A stretch of DNA of 64,000 bases from Salinarimonas ramus (lineage in GTDB: Bacteria; Pseudomonadota; Alphaproteobacteria; Rhizobiales; Beijerinckiaceae), in NCBI RefSeq assembly GCF_014645695.1, contig NZ_BMMF01000013.1, forward strand, positions 62,001-126,000, written 5' to 3'. The number at the start of each line of letters is the position of its first letter. Position 1 is the first letter of the stretch. Below the pieces are notes generated by a model. It had not been told where the DNA came from, ran no database searches, and saw nothing but the letters and a program-made list of their open reading frames with translations. The position numbers and the translations under genes were made by a program. Below are positions 1 to 9,136 of this stretch, piece by piece.

Positions 1-2
1 TC

Positions 3-1691
3 AAGCCAATCGAGGAGCGGCGGGCGAAGACGGGCATGGCCGACGAGATGTCGGACATGGTCAAGACGCTCGTCCACGTCACCGAGCGCTGGCTGATCGA
101 TCCGCAGAAGGCCATCGAGGCGCAGGCGCGCCTCGGCGCGTCCTTCTTCGACATCTGGTCGTCCTCGCTGCGGCGCATGCAGGGCGAGGACGTGCCCCCC
201 GCCGCGGCGCCGGACCCGAAGGATTCGCGCTTTGCGGACAAGGAATGGTCCGACAACGCCTATTTCGACTTCCTCAAGCAGGCCTATCTCGCCACCTCGC
301 GCTGGGCGGAGAGCATGGTCGACGAGGCGGAGGGGATCGACGAGCCCACGCGGCAGAAAGCGCGCTTCTACGTGCGCCAGATGTCGAGCGCGCTCTCGCC
401 GTCGAACTTCCTCACGACGAACCCGGAGCTGATCCGCGAGACCCTGCGCGAATCGGGCGCGAACCTCGTGCGCGGCATGCAGATGCTGGCGGAGGACATC
501 GAGGCCGGCGACGGCGAATTGAAGATCCGTCAGTCGGACCCGGCGCGATTCAAGGTCGGCGTCAACCTGGCCACGACGCCGGGCAAGGTGATCTTCCGCA
601 ACGAGCTGATCGAGCTGCTGCAATATTCACCGACCACGGACGACGTGCTGAAGCGGCCGCTGCTGATCGTGCCGCCGTGGATCAACAAGTTCTACATCCT
701 CGATCTCAACGAGCAGAAGAGCTTCATCCGCTGGGCCGTCTCCCAGGGGCTCACCGTCTTCTGCATCTCCTGGGTCAACCCGGATGCGCGGCTCGCGGAG
801 AAGAGCTTCGAGCACTACATGCGCGAGGGGATCTTCGCCGCGCTCGACGCCATCGAGCAGGCGACGGGCGAGCGGCAGGTGACGGCGATCGGCTATTGCG
901 TCGGCGGCACGCTGCTCTCGACCGCGCTCGGCTACATGGCCGCGACGAAGGACGACCGCATCGCCTCCGCGACGCTCTTCACGACGCAGGTCGACTTCAC
1001 CCATGCGGGCGACCTCAAGGTCTTCGCCGACGAGACCGGCATCCGCGCCATCGAGGAGACGATGAAGGCGCGCGGCTATCTCGAAGGCTCGCGCATGGCC
1101 TCGGCCTTCAACATGCTGCGGCCCAACGATCTGATCTGGCCCTACATCGTCAACGTCTACCTCAAGGGCCAGGCGCCCTTCCCCTTCGACCTGCTGTACT
1201 GGAACTCGGATTCGACCCGCATGCCGGCGGCGAACCATTCGTTCTACCTGCGCAACTGCTATCTCGAGAACAACCTCAGCTGCGGCAAGGTCACGATCGC
1301 GGGCAAGAAGATCGATTTGAAGAAGGTCAAGATCCCGATCTTCAACCTCGCCACCCGCGAGGACCACATCGCCCCGGCGAAATCCGTCTTCCTCGGCTCC
1401 TCCGCCTTCGGCGGTCCGGTGGACTACGTCATGGCCGGCTCCGGTCACATCGCCGGCGTGGTCAACCCGCCCTCCAAGCCGAAATATCAATACTGGACCG
1501 GAGGCAAGCCCGAGGGCGAGCTCGAGGACTGGATCGCGAAGGCGACGGAGCATCCGGGCTCGTGGTGGCCCTACTGGTTCTCCTGGATCGAGAACCAGGC
1601 GCCCGAGCGCGTCCCCGCCCGCACCCCAGGAGACGGCGCGCTCGCCCCCCTCGGCGACGCGCCGGGGACCTACGTGCTGGAGAAGGCCTGA
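3..1691 (+). CDS. phaC: Class I poly(3-hydroxyalkanoate) synthase, 5' end beyond window
   Basis: This enzyme polymerises (R)-3-hydroxyacyl-CoA into polyhydroxyalkanoate storage granules in the cytoplasm. The lipase-like box GYCVGG supplies the nucleophile Cys (288 counted from the ATG at 36), with Asp443 in REDHIAP and His471 in GSGHIAG, the full Cys-Asp-His triad of PhaC. The reading frame stays open leftward to the window edge. The 551 residues from ATG 36 are somewhat short for a class I PhaC (about 580-620), so the true start is probably upstream of the window. No phaE or phaR subunit gene is seen nearby, which fits class I. It is convergent with the RND pump gene, with a dispersed inverted repeat between them. 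Confidence 0.95.
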   Translation, partial: KPIEERRAKTGMADEMSDMVKTLVHVTERWLIDPQKAIEAQARLGASFFDIWSSSLRRMQGEDVPPAAAPDPKDSRFADKEWSDNAYFDFLKQAYLATSRWAESMVDEAEGIDEPTRQKARFYVRQMSSALSPSNFLTTNPELIRETLRESGANLVRGMQMLAEDIEAGDGELKIRQSDPARFKVGVNLATTPGKVIFRNELIELLQYSPTTDDVLKRPLLIVPPWINKFYILDLNEQKSFIRWAVSQGLTVFCISWVNPDARLAEKSFEHYMREGIFAALDAIEQATGERQVTAIGYCVGGTLLSTALGYMAATKDDRIASATLFTTQVDFTHAGDLKVFADETGIRAIEETMKARGYLEGSRMASAFNMLRPNDLIWPYIVNVYLKGQAPFPFDLLYWNSDSTRMPAANHSFYLRNCYLENNLSCGKVTIAGKKIDLKKVKIPIFNLATREDHIAPAKSVFLGSSAFGGPVDYVMAGSGHIAGVVNPPSKPKYQYWTGGKPEGELEDWIAKATEHPGSWWPYWFSWIENQAPERVPARTPGDGALAPLGDAPGTYVLEKA

Positions 1692-1705
1692 CGAGACGGC
1701 ATCGC

Positions 1706-1837
1706 TTCCTTCCCGCAGGGGAGGAGTCCGCGCGAAGCGCGGGCGGTGGGGCCGTTCCGATCATTCTGCACCCCGGACCACCCCCGCCCCACCCTCCGAC
1801 CCATGGGTCGTCGTCCTCCCCTGCGGAGAGGTGGCGC
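1706..1837. repeat. Dispersed intergenic repeat, inverted pair (copy 1)
   Basis: Two repeat units face each other between the convergent 3' ends of phaC and the RND pump. The left unit has the palindrome CTTCCCGCAGGGGAGG, then a second hairpin (CCGCGCGAAGCGCGGG) and a GGTGGGGCCG tail. The right unit is the reverse orientation and ends CTCCCCTGCGGAGAGGTGG. Its last 28 bases (1810-1837) recur exactly at 41257-41284. The layout resembles REP/BIME elements. Confidence 0.8.
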
Positions 1838-1858
1838 GTTCGGGTCCGAACCTGCGCG

Positions 1859-4800
1859 CTACTCGGCCCCCTCCGCGGCGACGCGTCGGCGCCGGAAGCG
1901 CTCCGCCAGGCGCTTACCGGCGGCGCTCGTCCGTGCGCCGAGCACCAGCATGGCCGGCGTCAGGATCAGCGTCAGCACGGTGGCGAAGGTGAGCCCGCCG
2001 GCGATGGCGCTGGCGAGCTCCGTCCACCATTGCGTCGAGGGCGCGCCGATCAGGATCTCGCGGCCGACGAGGTCGATGTTGATGCCGAGCACCATCGGCA
2101 TGAGGCCGAGCACCGTCGTCGCCGAGGTGAGCACCACCGGCCGCAGGCGCTGAGCGCCCGTGCGCAGCACCGCCTCCACCGGGTCGAGCCCGCGGCGCAG
2201 GAGGTCGTTGCAGGTGTCGATGAGCACGATGTTGTTGTTCACGACGATGCCGGCCAGCGCGATAACGCCGATGCCGCCCATCACCACGCCGAACGGGCGA
2301 CCCGTGATCAGCAGGCCCAGCAGCACGCCCGCCGTCGAGAACACGATCGCGGAGAGCACGAGGCCGGCCTGGTAGAGGCTGTTGAACTGCGTGACGAGGA
2401 TGATCAGCATCAGGAAGATCGCCGCCCCGAAAGCCTGCGCCAGGAAGAGCCCCGCCTCCCGCTGATCCTCGTCCTGCCCGGCGAAGACGACGCGCACGCC
2501 CTCGGGCAGCTCCGCGTCGGCGAGCGCGACGCGCAGCGCCTCGATCCTCTCGCTGGCGAGAACGCCCTCCGGCACGTCGGCGCTGACCGTGATGACGCGG
2601 CGCGCGTCGATGCGCTGGAGCGTGCCCGTGCGCGGCGCGGGGCGGAATTCGACGAAGTTGCGGATCGGGATCAGCCCCTGGGCCGTCGGGATGCGGAACT
2701 GCTCCAGCTGCGCGAGGCTGCGGTCCGTCGTGGGGAAGCGCACGCGGATGTCGACCTCGCCGTCGGCGGTCTCCGGCCGGTACTCGGCCACCTGGAGGCC
2801 CGCCGTGAAGAGCTGGACGGCCTGGCCGAGCAGCGTCACGTCCGCGCCGTAGCGCGCGGCCTGCGTCCGGTCGACGGCGAGCTCCCACTCGACGCCGGGC
2901 AGCGGGCGCGTATCGGCGACGTCGACGAAGCCGCCGAGCCGCGCCATCGTCGCGCGCACGGTCTCGACGGCGGCGTCGAGCGCCCCGTCGCCCCCGCCCC
3001 GGCCGGTGACCTGCAGCTCCACGGGCTTGCCCTGCGCGGGCCCGCCCTCCTGCTCGCGGATCTCGAGGCGGATGCCGGGGATGTCCGCCGTGATCTCGCG
3101 GATGTCGGCGAGGATCGCGGCGGCGGGCGGGCGCACGTCCCAATCGCGCAGGTCGAGCTGGATGACGCCGATCACGTCCTCGCCGAGCTGGCGCCCGCCC
3201 CCGCCGCCGATGGTGCGGGCGTAGACGTGCTCCAGCTCCGGCAGGTCGAGGACCCGCGCCTCGACGCGGCGCACGAGGGCGTCCTTCTCCCAGACCGAGA
3301 GGTTGCCCCGCGCCTGCACCTGGATCTGCGCGAAGTCCGGCTCGACGGAGGGGAAGAACTCGATGCCGCGCCCGTAGGCGCCATACGCCGCGACCGCGCC
3401 GACGAGGAGCGCGAAGGCCGCGACCAGCGTCAGCGCCGGGCGCCGCACGGCCCAGCGCAGGGTGCGCAGATACGCGCCCGTCCCACCGCGTATGTCGTCG
3501 AGGTCGCCCCCCTCCGCCGCGCGCAGGGCCGCGAGCTGCGCCTCGCTTTGCGCGCCGGGCTTGCCGATCATGCCGCCGAGAACGGGGATGAAGACGAGCG
3601 CCATGGCGAGCGAGGCCGCGAGCGTGAGGATCACCGTGATCGGCAGGAACTTCATGAACTCGCCGACGACGCCGCCCCAGAACAGGAGCGGCACGAAGAC
3701 GGCGAGTGTCGTCGCGGTCGACGAGACGATCGGCCAGGCCATGCGCTTGGCCGCCTCCGCGTAGGCCTCGCGCGGGGGAACGCCCTCGGCCATGCGCCGA
3801 TCGGCGAGCTCCGTCGTCACGATGGCGCCGTCGACGAGCATGCCGACGACGAGGATCAGCGAGAACAGGACGACGATGTTGAGCGTGTAGCCGAGGAAGT
3901 AGATCGCCACGATGCCGGCGAGGAACGCGCCGGGGATCGAGAGGCCCACGAGGAAGGCGGTGCGCAGGCCCAGCGTCGCGATGATGACGATCATCACAAT
4001 GACGATCGCGGAGAGCACGTTGTTCTGCAGATCCCCCAGCATGGTGCGGATCTGCTCGCTCTCGTCCTGGAGGTAGGACACGGAGAGCGCCGCCGGCCAG
4101 CCCTCCTGGCGCTCGGCGACCAGCGCGCGCACGGCCTCGACCGTCTCGATGATGTTGGAGCCGATGCGCTTCTTCACCTCCAGCGCCACCGCCGGCTGGC
4201 CGTCGATGCGCGCGAACCCCTCCGGATCGCGGAAGGTGCGGCGCGGCACGGCGACGTCGGCGAAGGTGACGACCGTGTCGCCCACCACCTTCACCGGCAG
4301 CGAGAGCACGTCCTCGATGTCCTCGATGACGCCGGGCACCTTGAGCACGATGCGCCCCGCGCTCGTCTCCAGCGCGCCGGCGGCGATGAGGCGGTTGTTG
4401 CGCTGGATCTGCTGGACGAGCCCTTCGAAGGAGATGCCGTAGGTCTCGAGCGTCACGGGATCGATGAGGATCTCGAGCAGCTCCTCCCGATCCCCGCCGA
4501 TATCGACCTCGAGCACCCCCGCGAGGCCCTCGATGCGGTCCTGCAGGTCGTTCGCTATGGAGACGAGCGTGCGCTCCGGCAGCGGGCCGGAGAGCACGAC
4601 CGTGAGGATGGGGAAGAGCGCGACGTTCACCTCCTGGACGATGGGCTCCTCCGCGCCCGCCGGCAGCTCCGGCTGGGCACGGTCCACCGCCTCGCGCACG
4701 GCGTCGAGCGCCTCGTCCGAATCGGATCCCGCCTCGAACTCGAGCTGCACGGAGGCGTAGCCCTCCGCCGCCGTGGCGCTCATCTCGGAGAGGCCCTCGA

Positions 4801-5023
4801 TCGATTGCAGCTCGCTCTCCAGCGGCCGCACGAGGAGCCGCTCGGCGTCGTCGGGCGCGATGCCCTCGTAGGCCACCGAGACGTAGACGATGGGGATCGG
4901 CACGTCCGGCGCGCTCTCCTTGGGGATGACGACGTAGGAGATCGCCCCCAGGATCAGCACGAAGATCAGCAGCATCACCACGGTGCGGGTGCGCGAGAAG
5001 GCGGCGTCGATGATCGCGTTCAT
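1859..5023 (-). CDS. RND-family multidrug efflux pump, inner-membrane subunit (AcrB/HAE1 type)
   Basis: This is a proton-driven efflux transporter of the inner membrane, expected to work as a trimer with the adaptor encoded just upstream. The 1054 residues match the family length. TM1 is near residues 12-32, followed by the first large periplasmic loop, then the central TM bundle, a second periplasmic loop and the C-terminal TM bundle. The TM4 relay motif reads GMLVDGAIV, so only one of the two usual adjacent aspartates is present. The TM10 position that holds Lys in AcrB reads VNNNIVLID. Its ATG overlaps the stop of the adaptor gene by 4 bp (ATGA), implying translational coupling. No outer-membrane TolC-type gene lies beside it. 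The substrate is unknown. Confidence 0.92.
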   Translation of the reverse strand: MNAIIDAAFSRTRTVVMLLIFVLILGAISYVVIPKESAPDVPIPIVYVSVAYEGIAPDDAERLLVRPLESELQSIEGLSEMSATAAEGYASVQLEFEAGSDSDEALDAVREAVDRAQPELPAGAEEPIVQEVNVALFPILTVVLSGPLPERTLVSIANDLQDRIEGLAGVLEVDIGGDREELLEILIDPVTLETYGISFEGLVQQIQRNNRLIAAGALETSAGRIVLKVPGVIEDIEDVLSLPVKVVGDTVVTFADVAVPRRTFRDPEGFARIDGQPAVALEVKKRIGSNIIETVEAVRALVAERQEGWPAALSVSYLQDESEQIRTMLGDLQNNVLSAIVIVMIVIIATLGLRTAFLVGLSIPGAFLAGIVAIYFLGYTLNIVVLFSLILVVGMLVDGAIVTTELADRRMAEGVPPREAYAEAAKRMAWPIVSSTATTLAVFVPLLFWGGVVGEFMKFLPITVILTLAASLAMALVFIPVLGGMIGKPGAQSEAQLAALRAAEGGDLDDIRGGTGAYLRTLRWAVRRPALTLVAAFALLVGAVAAYGAYGRGIEFFPSVEPDFAQIQVQARGNLSVWEKDALVRRVEARVLDLPELEHVYARTIGGGGGRQLGEDVIGVIQLDLRDWDVRPPAAAILADIREITADIPGIRLEIREQEGGPAQGKPVELQVTGRGGGDGALDAAVETVRATMARLGGFVDVADTRPLPGVEWELAVDRTQAARYGADVTLLGQAVQLFTAGLQVAEYRPETADGEVDIRVRFPTTDRSLAQLEQFRIPTAQGLIPIRNFVEFRPAPRTGTLQRIDARRVITVSADVPEGVLASERIEALRVALADAELPEGVRVVFAGQDEDQREAGLFLAQAFGAAIFLMLIILVTQFNSLYQAGLVLSAIVFSTAGVLLGLLITGRPFGVVMGGIGVIALAGIVVNNNIVLIDTCNDLLRRGLDPVEAVLRTGAQRLRPVVLTSATTVLGLMPMVLGINIDLVGREILIGAPSTQWWTELASAIAGGLTFATVLTLILTPAMLVLGARTSAAGKRLAERFRRRRVAAEGAE

Positions 5024-6219
5024 CGCGCGGCCTCCTCGTCGGGCGCGGCGCCGGGCGCGGGTCGCGGCGCCGGCGGCGGCGCCTGCGGCGAGGGCAGCTC
5101 GCCGGGCGGCAGCGCGTCCCCGGGCAGCGAGGCGCCGGGCTGCTCGCTCGCCTCGACCGTCTGCTCCTCGACGACGCGCACCTCCTCGCCCTCGGCGACG
5201 AAGCCCTGGCCGACCGTGATGAGCAGGATCTCGTCGGGCAGGCCCGACACGTACACGCCCTGCGCCCGCGCCTGGACGATGTCGACGGCATGAAAGTCGA
5301 CGATCCCCTCCTGCGTCACGGTCTTGACGCCGAGCTGGCCTTCGCTCGACAGCGAGAGCAGCGCCGGCGAGAAGAAATGCGCCGGCACCTCCTCGATGGG
5401 GATGCGCGTCTCGGCGCTGATTCCGGAGGGCACCTCACCGTCGGGGTTCGGCACCCGGATCTCGACGCGGAAGGTGCGCGTCTCGGGCTGCGCCGCCGCG
5501 GAGACGTAGGAGACCTCCCCCTCGGCCGCACGTCCCGTGACGAAGGCGACCTGCGCCGGGCGCCCGACCGCGACGTCGCCGATGCTCTGCTGGGGCACGT
5601 CGATGGCGACGACGAGAGGGTCGTTGTCGATGAGCGTCGCGATCTCGCCGTTGACGGGCACGAACTCGCCCTCGTCGATGGCGAGCGTGTTGACGATGCC
5701 GCCGAAGGGCGCCTCGATCGAGGTGTTGGCGATCTCCCGCTCGATCCGGTCGAGGGTGGCGCGGGCGGATTGGAGCGCGGTGAAGCGCTCGCGCAGCGTC
5801 GCCTGGGTGGTGACGCCGCGATCCTCGAGCTCGAGCGCCGCGTCGTAATCCGCCTGCGCCTGGTCGACGAGGGCCCGCGCCTCCTCGAGCCGCGCCGGCA
5901 GGTCTCCCGCGTCGACGCGCGCGACGAGATCGCCCTCCTCGACCCGCGTCCCCTCCGGCGCCGCGATCTCCGCCAGACGCCCGGCGACCTCGGCGCGCAG
6001 GGTCACGGAGCGGTTGGGCAGGACCTCGCCCTGGTTGAGCAGGGCGCGCGTGACGGGCGCGGCGCTGGAGCGCCGCACCTCGACGGGGAACGGCTGGCGC
6101 GCCGCGGAGGGCGCCGTGGGCTCGACGGCGGGCTCCGCGCCGTCGAGCAGGTAGCCCGACGCGATCCAGGCGACGAGGGCGACGGCGACGGCGGCCGCGA
6201 TGAGAGTCGATCGGCTCAT
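5020..6219 (-). CDS. RND efflux periplasmic adaptor (membrane fusion protein)
   Basis: The adaptor links the inner-membrane RND pump to an outer-membrane channel. An N-terminal membrane anchor spans residues 5-24. A lipoyl/barrel-sandwich domain follows, with the typical EVAGRLAEI and EAPFGGIVNTL halves split by a coiled-coil hairpin, and then a beta-barrel and membrane-proximal domain. The last 35-40 residues form a Pro/Ala-rich tail (repeated PPP/PAP), unusual for this family and probably disordered. It is the first gene of a two-gene operon with the pump. The upstream 180 bp to the divergent small gene should hold the promoter; no regulator gene is adjacent. Confidence 0.9.
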   Translation of the reverse strand: MSRSTLIAAAVAVALVAWIASGYLLDGAEPAVEPTAPSAARQPFPVEVRRSSAAPVTRALLNQGEVLPNRSVTLRAEVAGRLAEIAAPEGTRVEEGDLVARVDAGDLPARLEEARALVDQAQADYDAALELEDRGVTTQATLRERFTALQSARATLDRIEREIANTSIEAPFGGIVNTLAIDEGEFVPVNGEIATLIDNDPLVVAIDVPQQSIGDVAVGRPAQVAFVTGRAAEGEVSYVSAAAQPETRTFRVEIRVPNPDGEVPSGISAETRIPIEEVPAHFFSPALLSLSSEGQLGVKTVTQEGIVDFHAVDIVQARAQGVYVSGLPDEILLITVGQGFVAEGEEVRVVEEQTVEASEQPGASLPGDALPPGELPSPQAPPPAPRPAPGAAPDEEAAR

Positions 6220-6398
6220 GAGGGGTCCGGGCTGGGCTTTCGAGGTCTCCGCGCACGCTGCGACGCGGGAGGGTGAGTGCGGGGGGCGGCCCGGGTCAAG
6301 GCGCGAGACCCTCCGGTGGTTTCCCCGGCGCGAGGAATCCGGGAACCGCGGGCGCGCTCGCCGATTGCCCTCTCCGACCGAAGACAGGAGGTTCCGAC

Positions 6399-6701
6399 AT
6401 GGCCGAGGCCACCACGGACCACGACACGATCCGGAAATGGGCCGAGGGCAAGGGCGGCAAGCCCGCCGCGGTCTCGCGCACCCACGGCGACGACAGCGTC
6501 GGCATCGTGCGCATCATGTTTCCGGATGCCGACCAGTCGAAGCACGGCGCGCTCACGGAGATCTCGTGGGACGAGTTCTTCGCGCAGTTCGAGGACGCAG
6601 AGCTCGCGCTCCTCTACGAGCCGACGAGCATGTTCTCGAAGATCGTCGGGCGCGACACGCTGGAGAAGCGCGAGCACGGCGAGAACCACGCCTCGCGCTG
6701 A
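6399..6701 (+). CDS. Small acidic cytosolic protein, unknown function
   Basis: A 100-residue acidic protein with no signal peptide or membrane segment. It begins with a charged helix (DHDTIRKWAEGKGGKP) and has a central FPDADQ and ISWDEFFAQFE segment. From memory, this N-terminal pattern is shared by a small alphaproteobacterial family sometimes labelled as glucan branching enzyme; nothing here supports that label, because the protein is far too short for a catalytic GH13 domain. The start was chosen for the strong ribosome site ACAGGAGG 8-15 bases upstream. The next gene follows 43 bp downstream with its own ribosome site, so the two may be co-transcribed. Confidence 0.75.
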   Translation: MAEATTDHDTIRKWAEGKGGKPAAVSRTHGDDSVGIVRIMFPDADQSKHGALTEISWDEFFAQFEDAELALLYEPTSMFSKIVGRDTLEKREHGENHASR

Positions 6702-6744
6702 CCCTGCCGCACACCATCACCCACACGAGACGAGGGAGCTTCCC

Positions 6745-7326
6745 ATGAAGACCACCGCCTCCACCCGATTCTCCACCACGATCTCCGCCGCCGCGCTCCT
6801 CGCGGCGCTCCTCGTCGCGCCCGGCGCGATGGCGCAGAGCGACACCTCCGGCATGACGACCGGCGCCATCGGCGATTACGGCCAGATGGATGCCGATGCG
6901 AGCGGCGGCGTGAGCGCCTCCGAGTTCCAGCCCTACATCGACCAGACCTACGACGCCTGGGACACGAACCAGGACGATCTCCTCGGCGAGGAGGAGTTCT
7001 TCTCGGGCCTGTTCGGCACCTGGGACGAGGATCGCGACACCATCCTGATCCAGGAGGAATACGACCGCGGCTACGCCTCCTGGTTCAACGACATCGATCT
7101 CGAGGAGGACACCGGCTATTCCACCACGCTCGGCGGGACCGACGAGGGCCTCTCGCAGCGGGACTTCGTCGCCGGCGCGTCCGAGACCGGCCTCTACGAA
7201 GCCTGGACCGGGAGCGAGGGCGACACCTCCCGCGAGGACTTCTCCGCGCGCTGGTACGACTTGATCTCGGGCGGCGACGACGAGCTCACGCAGAGCGAGT
7301 TCGAGGAGTTCTACCGCGGCGGCTGA
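6745..7326 (+). CDS. Exported EF-hand calcium-binding protein
   Basis: A 193-residue protein with a Sec signal peptide (positively charged start, hydrophobic stretch around residues 12-29, AMA-Q cleavage site). The mature part is very acidic and carries EF-hand-like loops such as DADASGGVSASEF, DTNQDDLLGEEEF and DEDRDTILIQEEY, with more degenerate copies near the C terminus (GGDDELTQSEF). It probably binds Ca2+ in the periplasm; whether it buffers or senses calcium cannot be told. The ribosome site is GAGGGAG. A strong intrinsic terminator follows at 7353-7385, closing the unit that starts at 6399. Confidence 0.85.
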   Translation: MKTTASTRFSTTISAAALLAALLVAPGAMAQSDTSGMTTGAIGDYGQMDADASGGVSASEFQPYIDQTYDAWDTNQDDLLGEEEFFSGLFGTWDEDRDTILIQEEYDRGYASWFNDIDLEEDTGYSTTLGGTDEGLSQRDFVAGASETGLYEAWTGSEGDTSREDFSARWYDLISGGDDELTQSEFEEFYRGG

Positions 7327-7352
7327 CGCCCGGCGGACGAGCGATGAACCAG

Positions 7353-7385
7353 CGGCGTCGGTCCGGACAGGGCCGGCGCCGTTTT
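7353..7385 (+). terminator. Rho-independent terminator after EF-hand gene
   Basis: Twelve-base-pair stem (7353-7364 with 7370-7381, two G-T pairs) with a five-base loop GGACA, followed directly by TTTT. It lies 27 bases after the EF-hand stop codon. Confidence 0.85.
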
Positions 7386-7406
7386 CATATGCGGCGGAAA
7401 GATGAA

Positions 7407-7482
7407 TGGTGAGCGCGCTGGGGCTCGAACCCAGGACCTACAGATTAAAAGTCCGTTGCTCTACCAGCTGAGCTACGCGCTC
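7407..7482 (-). tRNA. tRNA-Lys (anticodon TTT)
   Basis: A 76-base cloverleaf on the minus strand. The acceptor stem GAGCGCG pairs with CGCGCTC. The D-arm contains AGCTCAGCTGGTAGAGC, the anticodon loop is C-T-TTT-A-A on the stem ACGGA/TCTGT, and the T-arm is GGGTTCGAGCCC. The CCA end is encoded (7407-7409). A promoter-like pair lies upstream at 7493-7521. Confidence 0.96.
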
Positions 7483-7492
7483 GTGCGGGCAT

Positions 7493-7521
7493 TGGTTACG
7501 CGGAACGCCGCGGGCGGTCAA
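7493..7521 (-). promoter_or_regulatory. Predicted sigma-70 promoter of tRNA-Lys
   Basis: On the minus strand a -35 box TTGACC and a -10 box TAACCA are separated by 17 bases, with the -10 box ending 11 bases before the mature tRNA. The same -35 hexamer and spacing recur at the rplM promoter. Confidence 0.6.
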
Positions 7522-7638
7522 CACGCCTGTGGACGCGGGCCGCGCGGCGTTTCGGTCCGGCGCGGGGAGGCGCTTGACGAAACCACGGCGGGCGGGCACT
7601 GCCATCGGCGTTGCCCTCTCACGCCTTGGAGCGCGCTC

Positions 7639-8490
7639 GTGGAGCGTCTGCGATCCTTCGTCGAATCCCGCCGCGTCGAGCGGGTCATCATGATGCTGAT
7701 CATCGTCAACGCCGTCACGCTCGGGCTCGAGACCGTGCCTGCGGCGATGGCGCGATTCGGGCCGCTGCTTCTCGCCGTCGACAAGGCGATCCTCGCCGTC
7801 TTCACGCTGGAGATCGCCGCTCGCCTCGCGGTGCACCGGCTGCGCTTCTTCACCAACGCGTGGAACGTGTTCGACTTCGTCGTCGTCGCCATCGCGCTCG
7901 TGCCGGCGACGGGCGCGTTCTCGGTGCTCCGCGCGCTGCGCGTGCTGCGTCTGCTGCGGCTCGTCACCATCGTGCCTTCGCTCAAGCGCGTCGTCGGCGC
8001 CATGGTCGGCGCGCTGCCGGGGATGGGCTCCGTGATCGTGCTGCTGACGCTCGTCTTCTACGTCTTCTCGGTGATGGCGACGAAGCTCTTCGGCGCGTCC
8101 TTCCCCGACTGGTTCGGCTCCATTCCGGCGTCGGGCTACACGCTCTTCCAGGTGATGACGCTGGAGAGCTGGTCGATGGGAATCGTGCGACCGGTGATGG
8201 AGGTGTATCCCTACGCGTGGGCGTTCTTCGTGCCGTTCATCGTTGTGACCACGTTCACCGTGCTCAACCTCTTCATCGGCATCGTCGTCTCGGCCATGCA
8301 GGCCGTGCACGAGGAAGAAGCGAAGCGGGAGCGCGAGGCGGAGCGCCAGGCCGACCAGGCCGCGAGCGCGGATGCCGCGGCGAACGCGGTGCAGGAGGGC
8401 AACGCCGTTCTCGTCGAGGAAATCAGGGCGCTGCGCCGGGAGGTCTCGGAGCTGCGCGGCTCGCTCTCGGGCAAGCGCGACGTGGCGTGA
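7639..8490 (+). CDS. Bacterial voltage-gated sodium channel (BacNav, six-TM)
   Basis: An inner-membrane ion channel expected to form a homotetramer. Segments S1-S4 form a voltage sensor, with S4 reading LRALRVLRLLRL (arginine at every third position). The pore loop carries the selectivity filter TLESWSM (Glu176), identical to the filter of the well-known NavAb channel, which predicts Na+ selectivity. S6 ends LNLFIGIVVSAMQ, followed by a charged C-terminal coiled coil (about residues 215-283) typical of BacNav tetramerisation. The frame is open well upstream, through the tRNA. I chose GTG 7639 because GGAG lies 7-10 bases before it and the resulting 283 residues match the family (about 260-290). 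The stop lies 4 bp from the convergent flavin reductase. Confidence 0.88.
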   Translation: MERLRSFVESRRVERVIMMLIIVNAVTLGLETVPAAMARFGPLLLAVDKAILAVFTLEIAARLAVHRLRFFTNAWNVFDFVVVAIALVPATGAFSVLRALRVLRLLRLVTIVPSLKRVVGAMVGALPGMGSVIVLLTLVFYVFSVMATKLFGASFPDWFGSIPASGYTLFQVMTLESWSMGIVRPVMEVYPYAWAFFVPFIVVTTFTVLNLFIGIVVSAMQAVHEEEAKREREAERQADQAASADAAANAVQEGNAVLVEEIRALRREVSELRGSLSGKRDVA

Positions 8491-8494
8491 TCCC

Positions 8495-9022
8495 TCACAC
8501 GCCGTGGAATGCCCGCTCGCGATAGACGAGCGCGCGGGCGTGCCGGCCGACGCGCACGTCGCGCACCTCCCCGATCACCACGTGGTGCGTGCCGACGATC
8601 TCCGCGGAAAGGAGCCGGCAGTCGAAGGAGACGAGCGCCGTCTCGAGCACCGGCGCGCCGGTCTCGAGCGTCGTCCAGCGGCCTTGGCGGAAACGGTCGT
8701 CGCCGCGCAGCTCCGTGCGCCCGGCGAACAGGCCCGCGAGGGGCTCGTCGTCCCAGGAGAGCGTGTTGACGCAGAAGATCGCGTTCTCGACGAGCGCCTG
8801 CGCGCTCTCGCTGCCGGCGTTGGCGCACACGAGGATGGTCGGCGGATGGTCGGACACGGCCGTGACGGCGGTCGCCGTGAAGCCGGCACGACCGTGAGGG
8901 CCCGTCGTCGTCACGACATGGACCGCGCCGGGGACCCGGCTCATGGCCTCGCGGAACGTCCCGGCGTCGAGAACCGTGTTCTCCGGGCTCTCCTGATCGG
9001 CGGCATCGGGGCGTGCGCTCAA
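8495..9022 (-). CDS. Flavin reductase domain protein (FMN-binding split barrel)
   Basis: A member of the flavin reductase-like family (HpaC/RutF type), which binds FMN or FAD and uses NAD(P)H to reduce it, often for a partner monooxygenase. Visible family features include GAVHVVTTTGPHGRAGFTATAV near the N terminus, HPPTILVCAN, the FCVNTLSWDDEPLAGLFAG segment and the late HHVVIGEV. I favour the TTG start at 9022 (AAGGA 8 bases upstream, 175 residues). An ATG at 9106 would add 28 Arg-rich residues with no ribosome site. No partner oxygenase is adjacent; it lies just after the GH15 gene and may share its transcript. Confidence 0.8.
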   Translation of the reverse strand: MSARPDAADQESPENTVLDAGTFREAMSRVPGAVHVVTTTGPHGRAGFTATAVTAVSDHPPTILVCANAGSESAQALVENAIFCVNTLSWDDEPLAGLFAGRTELRGDDRFRQGRWTTLETGAPVLETALVSFDCRLLSAEIVGTHHVVIGEVRDVRVGRHARALVYRERAFHGV

Positions 9023-9136
9023 GTGCGGGTCCTTCTCGATCGTCTCGGTGCGCAAGGGCTCCCTCCATATGGCCTGCCGGGCGCGAAAGGGAACCCTCTC
9101 GGCCATGCGCCGGCATCGGGGCGGCGCGGAGCGAGA

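Noticed and set aside
245-5293. A 1682-codon open frame on the plus strand across phaC and the RND pump
   Set aside because: It runs through two well-recognised genes, is rich in Arg, Gly, Asp and His, and matches nothing. High third-position G+C removes stop codons from the other frames.
7407-8490. Integration of a mobile element at tRNA-Lys
   Set aside because: No integrase, no direct repeat of the tRNA 3' end and no change in composition were seen around it.
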